Assembly: GCF_013393185.1 (NCBI RefSeq)
Contig: NZ_QJQX01000070.1
Location: 1-64,000 of the forward strand
Source of the DNA: Sphingobium lactosutens
GTDB taxonomy: Bacteria; Pseudomonadota; Alphaproteobacteria; Sphingomonadales; Sphingomonadaceae
Direction: 5' to 3'
Length of the DNA: 64,000 bases
Notes under the pieces: generated by a model
The model's database searches: none
Told to the model about the DNA's origin: nothing
Seen by the model: only the letters and a program-made list of their open reading frames with translations
Translations under genes and position numbers: made by a program
In this document: piece after piece, positions 51,379-60,220 of the stretch
Layout of the letters: every line of letters starts with the position of its first letter
Position numbering within the stretch: the stretch's first letter is position 1

Positions 51379-52568
51379 GATGCTTTGTCTCTGCGGCGCG
51401 CGGTGGCGGACATGCGGGTTCCGACCCGGCGGGGGGCGATAGCGGTGCGCGGGGCGATGCCGTCCGGCGATGCGCCGCCGACACCGGGCGTCATGCGGCC
51501 GGATGCGGCGGCTGCACCGGACAGGGCCGGCCCGGTCTCACGCCGCTGCGTGGCGGCGATCGCATCGACGATGGCGGCCGCGCGCGAATGCTCCTCGGAC
51601 GCGCCTGCGCTGCCGCGCGCGACGCTGGTGAAGGCGCGCTCGCTGCTCTCGCGTGCGCTGAACCGCTCCTGCAGCCGCGTCGCCATGCCTTCGGGCAGGC
51701 GCAGGCTCCAGGCGACCCGGCCCGTCCCGATCAGGATCGTCGCCAGCACCAGCGCGAAGACGATCGCCCCCGCCAGCAATTGCGCCGCCGCGCCGGGGAT
51801 GGGCTGCTCGGCGGCACGCTGCGCCAGAAGGTCGGTCAGCCATGGCTCGAACAGCGCCAGTTGCACGCCGAAGACCAGCATCGCGCCGACCATGCCCATC
51901 AGCACGCCCATCAGCACGCGCAGCCAGCCGACGAACCAGCCGCGCGTCGCATCGAACAGCAGGAAGGCGATGAAAAAGGGGCCAAGCGCCAGCAGCAACC
52001 CGGCCAGCAGTTGCAACCCGGCAAAGGCAGCCGTCACCTGCACCAGGAAGACGACCCGCGCCGCACCGACCGCAAACGTGTCGAACCCGCCGAACAGCGG
52101 CGGCGGCACGCGCGACACCAGGGGGTCGGGGCGCGGCCCTACACCCTCGATCGCCAGCGCTTCCAGCCCATTGTTCAGCCCGTCCAGCCGCGCGACCAGC
52201 CCGCCTTCGCTGCCCGGCACGCCCGATGCCGGGCCGATGGTCGCGGCGATCTGCGCTGGGGCGTAGAAGATCATGTCATAGGCCAGCGTGCGATAGCCCT
52301 GCCAGCCCGTCGCCAGCGCCAGCACGGCGCCGATCTTGACCAGCGCCAATACGCCCGCCCGCACCCCCGGCACCTCGCCCAGCAGCATGCGATAGCCGAT
52401 CAGCGCGACGAAGATGGTCAGCATCGCGGTCAGGCTGACCGATGCGATCGATCCCGGCGCGGCGAGCGCGGCATAGCCCTGCGCCCCCAATGTCCGCGCC
52501 TGGCAATCGGTGAAGGCCAGGAAGTTCTGGAGATAGCCGCTATCGAGCGGATAATAGGGGCACGCCAT
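51375..52568 (-). CDS. virB6: Type IV secretion polytopic membrane protein VirB6
   Basis: A 397-residue protein with about six hydrophobic segments (TrbL/VirB6 family) and a hydrophilic Ala/Arg/Ser-rich C-terminus. The start at 52568 shares one base with the virB4 stop. It forms part of the inner-membrane channel. Family identity is supported by hydropathy and position rather than strong motifs. Confidence 0.88.
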   Translation of the reverse strand: MACPYYPLDSGYLQNFLAFTDCQARTLGAQGYAALAAPGSIASVSLTAMLTIFVALIGYRMLLGEVPGVRAGVLALVKIGAVLALATGWQGYRTLAYDMIFYAPAQIAATIGPASGVPGSEGGLVARLDGLNNGLEALAIEGVGPRPDPLVSRVPPPLFGGFDTFAVGAARVVFLVQVTAAFAGLQLLAGLLLALGPFFIAFLLFDATRGWFVGWLRVLMGVLMGMVGAMLVFGVQLALFEPWLTDLLAQRAAEQPIPGAAAQLLAGAIVFALVLATILIGTGRVAWSLRLPEGMATRLQERFSARESSERAFTSVARGSAGASEEHSRAAAIVDAIAATQRRETGPALSGAAAASGRMTPGVGGASPDGIAPRTAIAPRRVGTRMSATARRRDKAS

Positions 52569-54940
52569 CAGGCCCGCTCCAGCAACAGATCGAGCCAAGT
52601 CGCCGGATCGTCGCCCCGCTCGGCCCGGATTTCGTCGAGCAGCCGCACCGTGCGCTCGCGACCGGACAGGATCGTCAGCAACTCCCGCTCGCCGGTCAGG
52701 TTCAGCCGCACGACCACGCTTTCGGCGCCATGGCGGATCAGGAAGCAATGGGCGCTGTCGGGCAGGGTGCGGATCAGCTCGAACTCATGGGCGGACAGGC
52801 CGAAGCCCTCCATATAATCCTCTGCGCGCGCGCGTGGATTGGCCATGAAGATCTGGGTCGCGGCCTGTTCGATGATGGCGCTGGCGATGCGGCTTTCCAG
52901 CGCGTCCTGCGCGCTTTGCGTGGCGAAGCCGACGATGCCGTTGCGCTTGCGGATCGTCTTTTCCCAATCCTTGATCCGGCGGACGAACACATCGTCGTCC
53001 AATGCCTTCCACCCTTCGTCGACGACGATGATCGCGGCGGTGCCGTCCAGCCGTTCCTCGACCCGATGGAACAGATACATCATCGCGGGCGTGCGCAGCG
53101 CGGCGTCGTCGAGGATCTGGGTCATGTCGAACCCGACCGCCTCGGCGTCGATGTCGGTGCGGTCCTCCTCATTGTCGAACAGCCAGGCCCGCTCGCCATC
53201 GCCGCACCAGGGCGCGATACGCGACCGCAGGTCGCCGGGCGTTGGCCGGCTGCTGCCACGGAACAGCTCGACCAGATAGCGCAGCCGGCGATGCTGGGGC
53301 GGCTGCTGGAAATTGGCGTCGACGGCATCGCGGATGCGCTCGGCCTCCTCCACGTCCACGCCGCCCGCCAGCTGCGCCAGCCAGTCGATCAGGAATTGCC
53401 GGTTGGCCGGCGTGTCGGGCAGCAGCAGCGGATTGAGGCCCGCGCCCGTTCCCGGCCGCAGCACGTCATAGCTGCCCCCGATCGCGCGGATAAACAGCTC
53501 CGCGCCGCGATCCTTGTCGAAGAAGATGATCCGCGGCGCGAACTTGCGCGCCTGCGCCAGCAGGAAGTTGAGCACGACCGTCTTGCCCGATCCCGACGGA
53601 CCGATGATCGTGAAATTGCCCAGGTCGCCCTGATGGAAGTTGAAGAAATAGGGACCGGCGGCGGTCGTCTCCAGCAGGGTGACGGCGTCGCCCCAATGAT
53701 TGCCGTGTGATTGTCCGACCGGGAAGTTATGCGCGCTCGCAAGACCCGCGAAATTGCCGGTCGATACCAAAGCCGGGCGGGCGATGAACTTGAAATTGCC
53801 GGGGAATTGCGCCCAGAAGGCTGGCTCCAGCGCCATTTCCTCGCGCACGCTGATGACGCCCAGTTCAGCAAGCGCGGCCTGCACTTCCGCGACGCCCGCG
53901 TCGACGGCGGCAGGCGTGTCGCCATGCACCGCGACGGTCATGTGATGCTCGCCAAAGGCCGATCGTCCGGCCGCGACCTCGTCCTTGGCCTGACCAAGGT
54001 CGCCACGCAGGCTCACCGCCTCATCTTCGGCCGACCGCATCCGCCGCAGCGCCAGGTTCATCCGCCCCAGCGCCGCCTGCCGTTCGACGAAGCCGAAGGA
54101 CTGCGACATGGTGAGTTCGAAGGGCAGGCGTAGCAGTTCGTCGAACATGCCCGGACTGGTCTGCGCCGGATAATCCTTGATCGACACGATGCCGGTGAAG
54201 GACCGGGCCAGATGCCCCGCCGCGCCCAGTTCGATCGTCTCCTGTCCAAAGCTGACCCGGCGATAGGGCAGATAGTCGGCAATATCCTGGAAAGGCAGGC
54301 GCACCGGCCGCTCTTCCCGGTTATAGAGCATCGACAGGAATTCGAGCGGCTCCGAACAGGGACCATTATCCGTGTCGTAGATATGGAGCAGTTGCGGTTC
54401 GTAGCTGCCCAGCGCCGCCATCAGCGCGTCGCGCGCCGTATCCAGCTCGCGCAGGTCGCGCGCCATCAGCGCCGCGCCGTCCCGGTCCGCACGGCCCAGC
54501 GCGTCGCGCGCGCGGTCCAGCCAGCCGACCTTGCCGCGCAGCGGACGCCGCACCAATGTCAGATAGAGGTCGTTCACATAGAGGCGGCGCGACGCCAGCC
54601 GGTCCCGCCACGCCGCGTCCACCCGCGCCGAAAAGGCGTCGCGATAGTCGCCCTCCAGCCCGGCCTCCACGGTGCGGCGGATGATATGATGATAGAGGGC
54701 GAAGCGAGATGATCCGATCGCCTGCAACATCGCGTCGCGCAGATGCTTGCGATAGTTGATCTCGTCCGTATCGGCCGTCTCGAACAGCAGGCCGCGCAGC
54801 CGGATCACCTGCATCAGATGGCCGCTTCGCGTCTCGATCGTGGCGCGATCGACATGCCGGCCATAGGGCAGGTGGCGGCCGGCCGGCGCTTCGCGATCGA
54901 TGACCCGGCGGTCGCGCGTCAGGGCCGGTAGGAGTTGCAT
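52568..54940 (-). CDS. virB4: Type IV secretion ATPase VirB4 (CagE/TrbE family)
   Basis: A 790-residue protein starting MQLLPALTRDRRV. Walker A is IIGPSGSGKTVVLNF (preceded by GDLGNFT), Walker B is AAIIVVDEGWKALDD and a RIKDWEKTIRKRNG segment follows. The start overlaps the virB3 end by 22 bp. The N-terminal extension of the frame to 55024 lies inside virB3 and is rejected. Confidence 0.95.
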   Translation of the reverse strand: MQLLPALTRDRRVIDREAPAGRHLPYGRHVDRATIETRSGHLMQVIRLRGLLFETADTDEINYRKHLRDAMLQAIGSSRFALYHHIIRRTVEAGLEGDYRDAFSARVDAAWRDRLASRRLYVNDLYLTLVRRPLRGKVGWLDRARDALGRADRDGAALMARDLRELDTARDALMAALGSYEPQLLHIYDTDNGPCSEPLEFLSMLYNREERPVRLPFQDIADYLPYRRVSFGQETIELGAAGHLARSFTGIVSIKDYPAQTSPGMFDELLRLPFELTMSQSFGFVERQAALGRMNLALRRMRSAEDEAVSLRGDLGQAKDEVAAGRSAFGEHHMTVAVHGDTPAAVDAGVAEVQAALAELGVISVREEMALEPAFWAQFPGNFKFIARPALVSTGNFAGLASAHNFPVGQSHGNHWGDAVTLLETTAAGPYFFNFHQGDLGNFTIIGPSGSGKTVVLNFLLAQARKFAPRIIFFDKDRGAELFIRAIGGSYDVLRPGTGAGLNPLLLPDTPANRQFLIDWLAQLAGGVDVEEAERIRDAVDANFQQPPQHRRLRYLVELFRGSSRPTPGDLRSRIAPWCGDGERAWLFDNEEDRTDIDAEAVGFDMTQILDDAALRTPAMMYLFHRVEERLDGTAAIIVVDEGWKALDDDVFVRRIKDWEKTIRKRNGIVGFATQSAQDALESRIASAIIEQAATQIFMANPRARAEDYMEGFGLSAHEFELIRTLPDSAHCFLIRHGAESVVVRLNLTGERELLTILSGRERTVRLLDEIRAERGDDPATWLDLLLERA

Positions 54941-55221
54941 TTCCAGATCGCATAGTTCCGCACGCGCGGACAACGACTGACCCGCACCAGCCAGAGGTCG
55001 AAGAAACGCGGTTCGCGCAGGCACAGCAGCACGCCGGCGGCATGGACCAGCAGCGCGGCGGCGATCGCCCAGACCGACCGAAAGATCAGGAACAGTTCGG
55101 TCGCGATAATCGCATTCGCCACGAAATAGCTGTAGGTCACGCCTGCGAACATTTGCGGGCGCGTCAATGCGGTGAACAGCGGATCGCGGCTGACGCCTTC
55201 CACCTTGCTGGCCCCCGTCAC
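54919..55221 (-). CDS. virB3: Type IV secretion protein VirB3
   Basis: A 100-residue protein with one or two hydrophobic segments and the family motif RDPLFTALTRPQMFAGVTYSYF. It uses a GTG start at 55221, adjacent to the virB2 stop. It helps anchor VirB4 and the pilin. Confidence 0.92.
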   Translation of the reverse strand: MTGASKVEGVSRDPLFTALTRPQMFAGVTYSYFVANAIIATELFLIFRSVWAIAAALLVHAAGVLLCLREPRFFDLWLVRVSRCPRVRNYAIWKCNSYRP

Positions 55222-55542
55222 TTACTGGCCAAGGCCGGCGGTCGACTGGATGCCGGCCACGATGCTGGCCGCGCCGAACAGGATGAAGCAGCCCAGGATT
55301 ACCGTCGCGCCATAGCGCCAGTTGATGCGGCCGGTCAGCATCAGGAAGCCGACCGATGCGACCGCGATCACCGCGACGACGGTCGCGATCGTGCCCAGCA
55401 ACGTCCCCTCGATCCAGCGGACGGCATTCAATATCGGTCCCGAACCCGCCGGATCGCCATAATCCTGCGCCATGGCGGCGGTCGACCGGATCAGCGCGAG
55501 AATCGCGCCTGCCCCGCCTGCCAAGCGATGCCTATATTTCAT
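55222..55542 (-). CDS. virB2: Type IV secretion major pilin VirB2
   Basis: A small pilin of 106 residues (MKYRHRLAGG) or 109 if the ATG at 55551 is used. It has a long signal peptide ending near AMA-QD and two hydrophobic helices (TIATVVAVIAVASVGFLMLTG and ATVILGCFILFGAASIVAG), the VirB2/TrbC layout. AAGGGGGG lies just upstream. First gene of the cluster. Confidence 0.9.
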   Translation of the reverse strand: MKYRHRLAGGAGAILALIRSTAAMAQDYGDPAGSGPILNAVRWIEGTLLGTIATVVAVIAVASVGFLMLTGRINWRYGATVILGCFILFGAASIVAGIQSTAGLGQ

Positions 55543-55870
55543 TATGACCATATCCCCCCTTCGGACCGGGCGTAATGATAGCGTGCTCCGGCCCGAAAGC
55601 TAGGGCAAAGCCAGTCGCTTATGCTTTCGATCATGTCCGGTTCGATACAATCCGGCCTTACCAACACCGATCCGGGCATGTCGCCGAAAGTCTCCTGCTG
55701 TCAATTGCTTTGCGGTTTCCTTATTCAGGGTCTGTGATAGATAGAGGCCGTGCTGGGGAGCACTGGGGAAAAGCTTTGCCAAATATGGCTGGTCGGCGAC
55801 AGGATCTGGACGGGCGGGGCGTTGGACTTTCCCCGGCCGGATTTCTGTCGTCTTGCCCGATGCGGTACGC
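55543..55870. other. Intergenic region between virB2 and the first sulfotransferase
   Basis: About 330 bp carrying the divergent promoters. No convincing gene is seen; short open frames on both strands lack ribosome sites and family features. No clear operator was recognised. Confidence 0.6.
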
Positions 55871-56704
55871 ATGACGGTGACTGGCGGGCCTGTCGCCATC
55901 GGCGGCATCGGCGGAAGCGGCACCCGCGTCGTCGCCGCGCTGCTGCGACAGATGGGGCACTATATCGGATCGGACCTGAATCCGGCGCTCGACAATCTCT
56001 GGTTCACTTTGCTTTTCAAACGGCGCAGCGTCCTGCTGGAGTCCGACCGTGACTTTGCCTGGCTCTGCGACCAGTTCTGGATGCGTATGACGGGCGCGCC
56101 GGATGTGCGGGGCGATAGCCTGGAGCGCATCGCCCGACTGGCGGCGCCCGACCGGATGGCGCATAGCTGGGACTGGTACCGGCAGCGCGCGGCGACGTGG
56201 AAGGATGCGCCACCGGTCCGCGCATCGGCCTGGGGCTGGAAGGAACCCAACACGCATCTGGTGATCGACCGGATGTTCGCGCTGCGGCCGGACCTGCGCT
56301 ATATTCACGTCCTTCGCAATCCACTCGACATGGCGCTCAGCAGCAACCAGAATCAGCTGAAACTCTGGGGGGCGATCCTGCTGGATCGCGCGGTCGCGGA
56401 AGGGCCGGAGGATTCGCTCAGCTATGGCTGTGCCGTGGCGCGGCGGATCATGCGCATCGCTGACGATCATCCCGGACGCATCTGCATGGTTGAATTCGAA
56501 AGGCTGTGCGACGCGCCGGCTTCGGTCGCGCGCCAGATCGCGGACTTCATCGGCGCGCCCGTCGGCGACGACATTCCAGCCTGGTTTTCGGATATCGTCG
56601 AGCAGGGTGCACCCGCGATCGGCCGGCACCGACACATTCCGCCGGACATGTTCGCGCCGGACGACCTGCACTTCGTCGCCACGCTCGGCTATGCGGTGGA
56701 TTGA
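55871..56704 (+). CDS. Sulfotransferase-family protein
   Basis: A 277-residue protein with the PAPS 5'-phosphosulfate loop variant IGGIGGSGTRVVAALLRQMG at the N-terminus and the 3'-phosphate segment LRYIHVLRNPLDMALSSNQ. The C-terminus has MVEFERLCDAPASVARQIADFIG. It would transfer sulfate to a cell-surface glycan or small molecule; the acceptor is unknown. The ATG at 55871 is preferred over an upstream TTG. Confidence 0.8.
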   Translation: MTVTGGPVAIGGIGGSGTRVVAALLRQMGHYIGSDLNPALDNLWFTLLFKRRSVLLESDRDFAWLCDQFWMRMTGAPDVRGDSLERIARLAAPDRMAHSWDWYRQRAATWKDAPPVRASAWGWKEPNTHLVIDRMFALRPDLRYIHVLRNPLDMALSSNQNQLKLWGAILLDRAVAEGPEDSLSYGCAVARRIMRIADDHPGRICMVEFERLCDAPASVARQIADFIGAPVGDDIPAWFSDIVEQGAPAIGRHRHIPPDMFAPDDLHFVATLGYAVD

Positions 56705-56985
56705 CGGATCGGGAACATCGTTAAAATACTGATCAGTATAGACAAGAAAAAGTCCGTTTCGCAATCAATTATCAATCGAGAATGCACAAATAATAAGCGC
56801 ATGAAATTGCGAAAATATATATAGGGCAGTTCAGGGCAATTCATGATTCGCCGACGCATTTGCTACCGGTGCATGGAGCATGATGTCGCGGTCTGAAATA
56901 TGCGCAAAGGGCGCGAAACAGCGACCATGACCGCGCGCGTTTCATGTCTGTGCCTGGACAATCATTCGATGGATGGAGGGCTGAA

Positions 56986-57594
56986 ATGAGACATGTAAAG
57001 AACAGGGTGCTGGCGGCGACGATGGGCGTGGCGGCATTGTTTTCCTTCGCCGGGGTACAGCCTGCCGCTGCGCAGTCCGAACCCTATATCGGCCAACTCG
57101 CCCTCTTCTCCTATAATTTCTGTCCCAACGGATGGGCTGACGCCAGCGGCCAGATCCTGTCCATTGCGCAGAATACCGCCCTGTTCTCGCTGCTTGGCAC
57201 GACCTATGGCGGCAATGGCATGACGACCTTTGCCTTGCCGGACCTGCGCGGCCGCGCTCCGATCCATGTCGGACAGGCGCCGGGTCTGCCCAATTATGAT
57301 CTGGGTCAGATCGGCGGCACCGAAGATGTCACGATCACTGTAAACAACATGCCGGCTCACAACCATTCGGTCGCGGCGACCAACCTGCCCGCCAACAAGG
57401 GCGGTCCTGGCGGCAAGTTTCTCGGTTCCGACGCGAACCTCAACAAATATTCCGACACGGCTACGCCCAATGTCACCATGAACTCGCAAATGGTCGGCGT
57501 GACCGGTGGTGGCCAGCCGTTCAGCGTGCGCGATCCCTATCTCGCCATGCGCTGGTGCATCGCCATCTACGGCATCTATCCTTCGCGTCCCTGA
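56986..57594 (+). CDS. Exported phage tail-collar domain protein
   Basis: A 202-residue protein with a Sec signal (cleavage near AAA-QS) and a tail-collar domain: FCPNGWADASGQILSI, LFSLLGTTYGGNGMTTFALPDLRGRAPIHVG and a His-rich AHNHS motif. It resembles MdpB-type collar proteins known in many bacteria outside phages. GGAGGG precedes the ATG at 56986. The biological role is unknown. Neighbouring phage genes are absent. Confidence 0.9.
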   Translation: MRHVKNRVLAATMGVAALFSFAGVQPAAAQSEPYIGQLALFSYNFCPNGWADASGQILSIAQNTALFSLLGTTYGGNGMTTFALPDLRGRAPIHVGQAPGLPNYDLGQIGGTEDVTITVNNMPAHNHSVAATNLPANKGGPGGKFLGSDANLNKYSDTATPNVTMNSQMVGVTGGGQPFSVRDPYLAMRWCIAIYGIYPSRP

Positions 57595-57857
57595 TCGGGC
57601 GGCAGGGGGCGTTGTGAGGGTACGGGGCCACGCAGCGCTTCACCGGACATGTCGTGCGGCCGCCTGTCCCGACGCCGCACGACCTGGCGGCGAGAAGCCC
57701 GTGAATGACATCAATGAATGAAAAGGGGTGAATGACAGGCGTGCGTGCCGGGCCAGACCGGGGGCAAATCGGTCTGGTCGGACGACATGCCCGACATGTC
57801 ACCAATGTGGACGATTCCGCCGCAATATTGCGCGCGGCGACCGCAACAGGAGGGAAT

Positions 57858-58637
57858 ATGCACAATATGATCGGAAAATTGTTTCTGGGGCTGGGGATTT
57901 TCCTGGCCGCTCCCCTATCGGTCGCTCATGCGCAGGCGACACGCACCTGGGTTTCCGGTGTCGGTGACGACGTCAATCCCTGCAGCCGCACGGCGCCCTG
58001 CAAGACCTTTGCCGGCGCCATTTCCAAGACGGCTGCGGGCGGCGCGATCAACGTGCTCGATCCGGGCGGCTTTGGCGCCGTCACCATCACCAAGTCGATC
58101 ACGATCCGGTCGGATGGTGCCGAAGCCGGAATTCTGGCAGCGGGAACCAACGGCATCATCATCAATGCAGCCCCCACCGACCGCATCGTGCTGGAAGGGC
58201 TGGATATCGATGGCGGTTCGCCCATATCGCCCGGGATCGACGGCGTCCGCATCCTGGCCGCGGGCGAAGTCGTGATCAACAAGTCCGTCATCCGCAACTT
58301 CATCGGCGGCGGCTCGGGTACGGGCGTCAATATCAACGCATCCACCAAGGTTCGGGTGACGATCGCCGACAGCGTCATCAACAATAATCTTTACGGCGTG
58401 CGCATTCCCGCCCTTGCTACCAATGACATGCACCTCAAGATGTTCGACACGTTGCTGGTGGCGAACAGCACGGCAGGCCTCAGCGTCGCTGGTGCCGGGA
58501 ATGACGCTCTGATTTCAGGCAATAAGTTCATCGGTCCGAAGTCGCTGGAGATATTGACCAGTGGAAAGGTCACTTCCTATGGCGACAACGTGCTGACCAG
58601 TGGCAGTACGCCGACGACCACGGTTCCCCTGGGCTGA
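57858..58637 (+). CDS. Exported right-handed beta-helix protein
   Basis: A 259-residue protein with a signal peptide (cleavage near AHA-QA), then a parallel beta-helix architecture (repeated short strands such as INVLDPGG, ITIRSDG, IVLEGLDIDGG, GVNINAST, VRIPALAT). N-terminal WVSGVGDDVNPCSRTAPCKTFAGAI has a Cys pair. It resembles PL/GH28-like fold proteins and phage tailspikes but no catalytic residues can be named. AGGAGGG precedes the ATG at 57858. Confidence 0.85.
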   Translation: MHNMIGKLFLGLGIFLAAPLSVAHAQATRTWVSGVGDDVNPCSRTAPCKTFAGAISKTAAGGAINVLDPGGFGAVTITKSITIRSDGAEAGILAAGTNGIIINAAPTDRIVLEGLDIDGGSPISPGIDGVRILAAGEVVINKSVIRNFIGGGSGTGVNINASTKVRVTIADSVINNNLYGVRIPALATNDMHLKMFDTLLVANSTAGLSVAGAGNDALISGNKFIGPKSLEILTSGKVTSYGDNVLTSGSTPTTTVPLG

Positions 58638-58661
58638 TCTTTCCGCACAGGCCTGATGACG

Positions 58662-58696
58662 AAAGCCGCCCTGCCCTTTGGCACGGGCGGCTTTTT
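58662..58696. terminator. Bidirectional-type terminator between beta-helix and sulfotransferase genes
   Basis: AAGCCGCCC (58663-58671) pairs with GGGCGGCTT (58685-58693) with an inner TGCC/GGCA pair, followed by a T-run at 58692-58696. It closes the convergent pair. Confidence 0.82.
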
Positions 58697-59460
58697 CATG
58701 GCTGACCACAGGCGGGATAGTGGATTCGCGCGCCCGTCAGTCGGGAGAGGTCGCGCATCTCTTCGCCCAGAAGAGCATGGACGAACGCCCGATCCTCCGC
58801 ACGTGGTTCGGACGGATAAGCGATGGCCGGACGCTGATGCGCCCGGACCGGCGGCGTGCGTGGAAACGGGGCGATGTCGAGGAAATCGCTGATCCGCGCC
58901 AATACCCCGTCCTGATCGCGGGCCAGATCCTCCGCGGTCAGCAGCAGCAACTGATCGTCGGGAAACAGGGACTGCACCCGGCGCAACTGGCTCCCATAGG
59001 CCCCTCGCGCGACATAGCTGAAATGGCGATGGCCAGCGTCCCCTATCGGCAGGTTCCGCAGCCGGTCCCGCTCCGCCCTGATGGCGGCGGCGAAGGGCAG
59101 CTTTTCCCTGCCGCGCGCATATTGCATGCACCAATGCGACCAGGCCCGTTCGAACGGATCGCGAAACAGCAGGATCAGCCGGGCGTCGGGATTGTAGCGC
59201 TGCAACCGTTCCATCGACTGGGGCCAGAAGCAATAGATCGGCGTGACGTCGAACCGATGGCCGTCGCCGCTATTTTCGAAGTGAAGCTCCAGATCGCCAT
59301 AATCGGGCGCTGTCCAGTCGCGACGTTCATCGTCGAAAAAATGCAGTTCCTTGCGGCTGGGCGCAGCCAGGGCGGGGTGGCTGCGGAGCAATTCAAACAG
59401 GCTGGTCGTCCCCGCTTTCTGGACGCCCACGATGAAATAGTCGATCCTTTTCGCCAACAT
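58696..59460 (-). CDS. Sulfotransferase domain protein
   Basis: A 254-residue protein with PAPS-binding motifs: IVGVQKAGTTSLFELLRSHP near the N-terminus, KELHFFDD, and RLILLFRDPFERAWSHW for the 3'-phosphate site. This is the heparan-sulfotransferase-like bacterial group. It is convergent with the beta-helix gene. The acceptor is unknown. A second sulfotransferase lies at 55871-56704 and the two flank the collar/beta-helix pair. Confidence 0.9.
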   Translation of the reverse strand: MLAKRIDYFIVGVQKAGTTSLFELLRSHPALAAPSRKELHFFDDERRDWTAPDYGDLELHFENSGDGHRFDVTPIYCFWPQSMERLQRYNPDARLILLFRDPFERAWSHWCMQYARGREKLPFAAAIRAERDRLRNLPIGDAGHRHFSYVARGAYGSQLRRVQSLFPDDQLLLLTAEDLARDQDGVLARISDFLDIAPFPRTPPVRAHQRPAIAYPSEPRAEDRAFVHALLGEEMRDLSRLTGARIHYPACGQP

Positions 59461-59666
59461 GCTCCCCCAGGCGGCCCTTCATAAGATATGCTGCTCATCC
59501 TGGGCGACGGGCAAGATACTGTCAAAATAAAGGGCAAGCCAAATGTCGCGATTCCCGTGCGGCGTCGGACCGGTTTCGCTTGTGCCAGCTTCTCGCGCCA
59601 TCTCGTCCCCATCATATCGTCAAGCATCTGGTGTAGCGCGACATGCAACCCGACTGATCGCCAATG

Positions 59667-59693
59667 GGCGGGCGGCACAGGGCGCCGCCCGCC
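59667..59693 (-). terminator. GC-rich inverted repeat downstream of the EF-hand gene
   Basis: GGCGGGCGGC (59667-59676) and GCCGCCCGCC (59684-59693) around a seven-base loop. It lies 10 bp past the EF-hand stop. The minus strand lacks a T-run, so it may stabilise the 3' end more than terminate; the plus side is pyrimidine rich. Confidence 0.4.
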
Positions 59694-59702
59694 GGCTTTC
59701 TC

Positions 59703-60191
59703 TTATCGGTCGGCCTTTTCCCGCGCGGCCAGCTGGCGCGCGGCCGTTGCTGCGGCGTCGGCGGCGGTGACGATGCCATCCTTGTCATTATCCTGCTCGG
59801 CAAAGGCGCGCGCGCCCGACGCGTCATATTCGGCCTGGGTCATCTTGCCGTCCTTGTCCTTGTCGAGGACACCGAAACGGACATGGGCCTGGCGCATCTG
59901 ACGCTGGCGTTCCTCGGTCTTCTTGTCCTCGCTCCGATCGGACGCGGCAAGCTGCTGTTCCAGCCGGGCATGATATTCGCCGACATATTCCTCTTCCGAC
60001 AGCCAGCCGTCGCCATTGGCATCGGTCGCCTTGAAGCGGGCGACGCGGCCGGCGTCGAATTCGGCGCGCGTGACCTGGCCGTCATGATCGGCGTCATAGT
60101 CGTGGATGAAGGCCGACCCTTCATGCGGCGCGGCGACAGCGGTGCCGGCTATCCCGAGCAGGGCGACGGCGAGGGGAAGATGGATTTTCAT
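59703..60191 (-). CDS. Exported EF-hand calcium-binding protein
   Basis: A 162-residue protein with a Sec signal (cleavage near VAA-AP) and four EF-hand-like loops: DYDADHDGQVTRAEFD, DANGDGWLSEEEY, DKDKDGKMTQAEYD and DNDKDGIVTAADA. It starts at MKIHLPLAV (60191), behind GGAGACATT. It lies 29 bp downstream of the DUF4198 gene, probably in one operon. Predicted periplasmic calcium (or metal) sensor or binder. Confidence 0.9.
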   Translation of the reverse strand: MKIHLPLAVALLGIAGTAVAAPHEGSAFIHDYDADHDGQVTRAEFDAGRVARFKATDANGDGWLSEEEYVGEYHARLEQQLAASDRSEDKKTEERQRQMRQAHVRFGVLDKDKDGKMTQAEYDASGARAFAEQDNDKDGIVTAADAAATAARQLAAREKADR

Positions 60192-60220
60192 AATGTCTCC
60201 GAAGAAAGGCAATGCGGCGA

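Noticed and set aside
47688..55600. Integrative element bounded by tRNA-Leu
   Set aside because: No integrase, relaxase, direct repeat or base-composition shift was visible, so only the adjacency is reported as a finding.
55575..55874. Small open frames on both strands in the virB2/sulfotransferase gap
   Set aside because: No ribosome site, no recognisable motif, and they overlap each other on opposite strands.
56986..58637. Prophage remnant
   Set aside because: Both genes encode Sec signal peptides and no capsid, terminase, portal or lysis gene is nearby.
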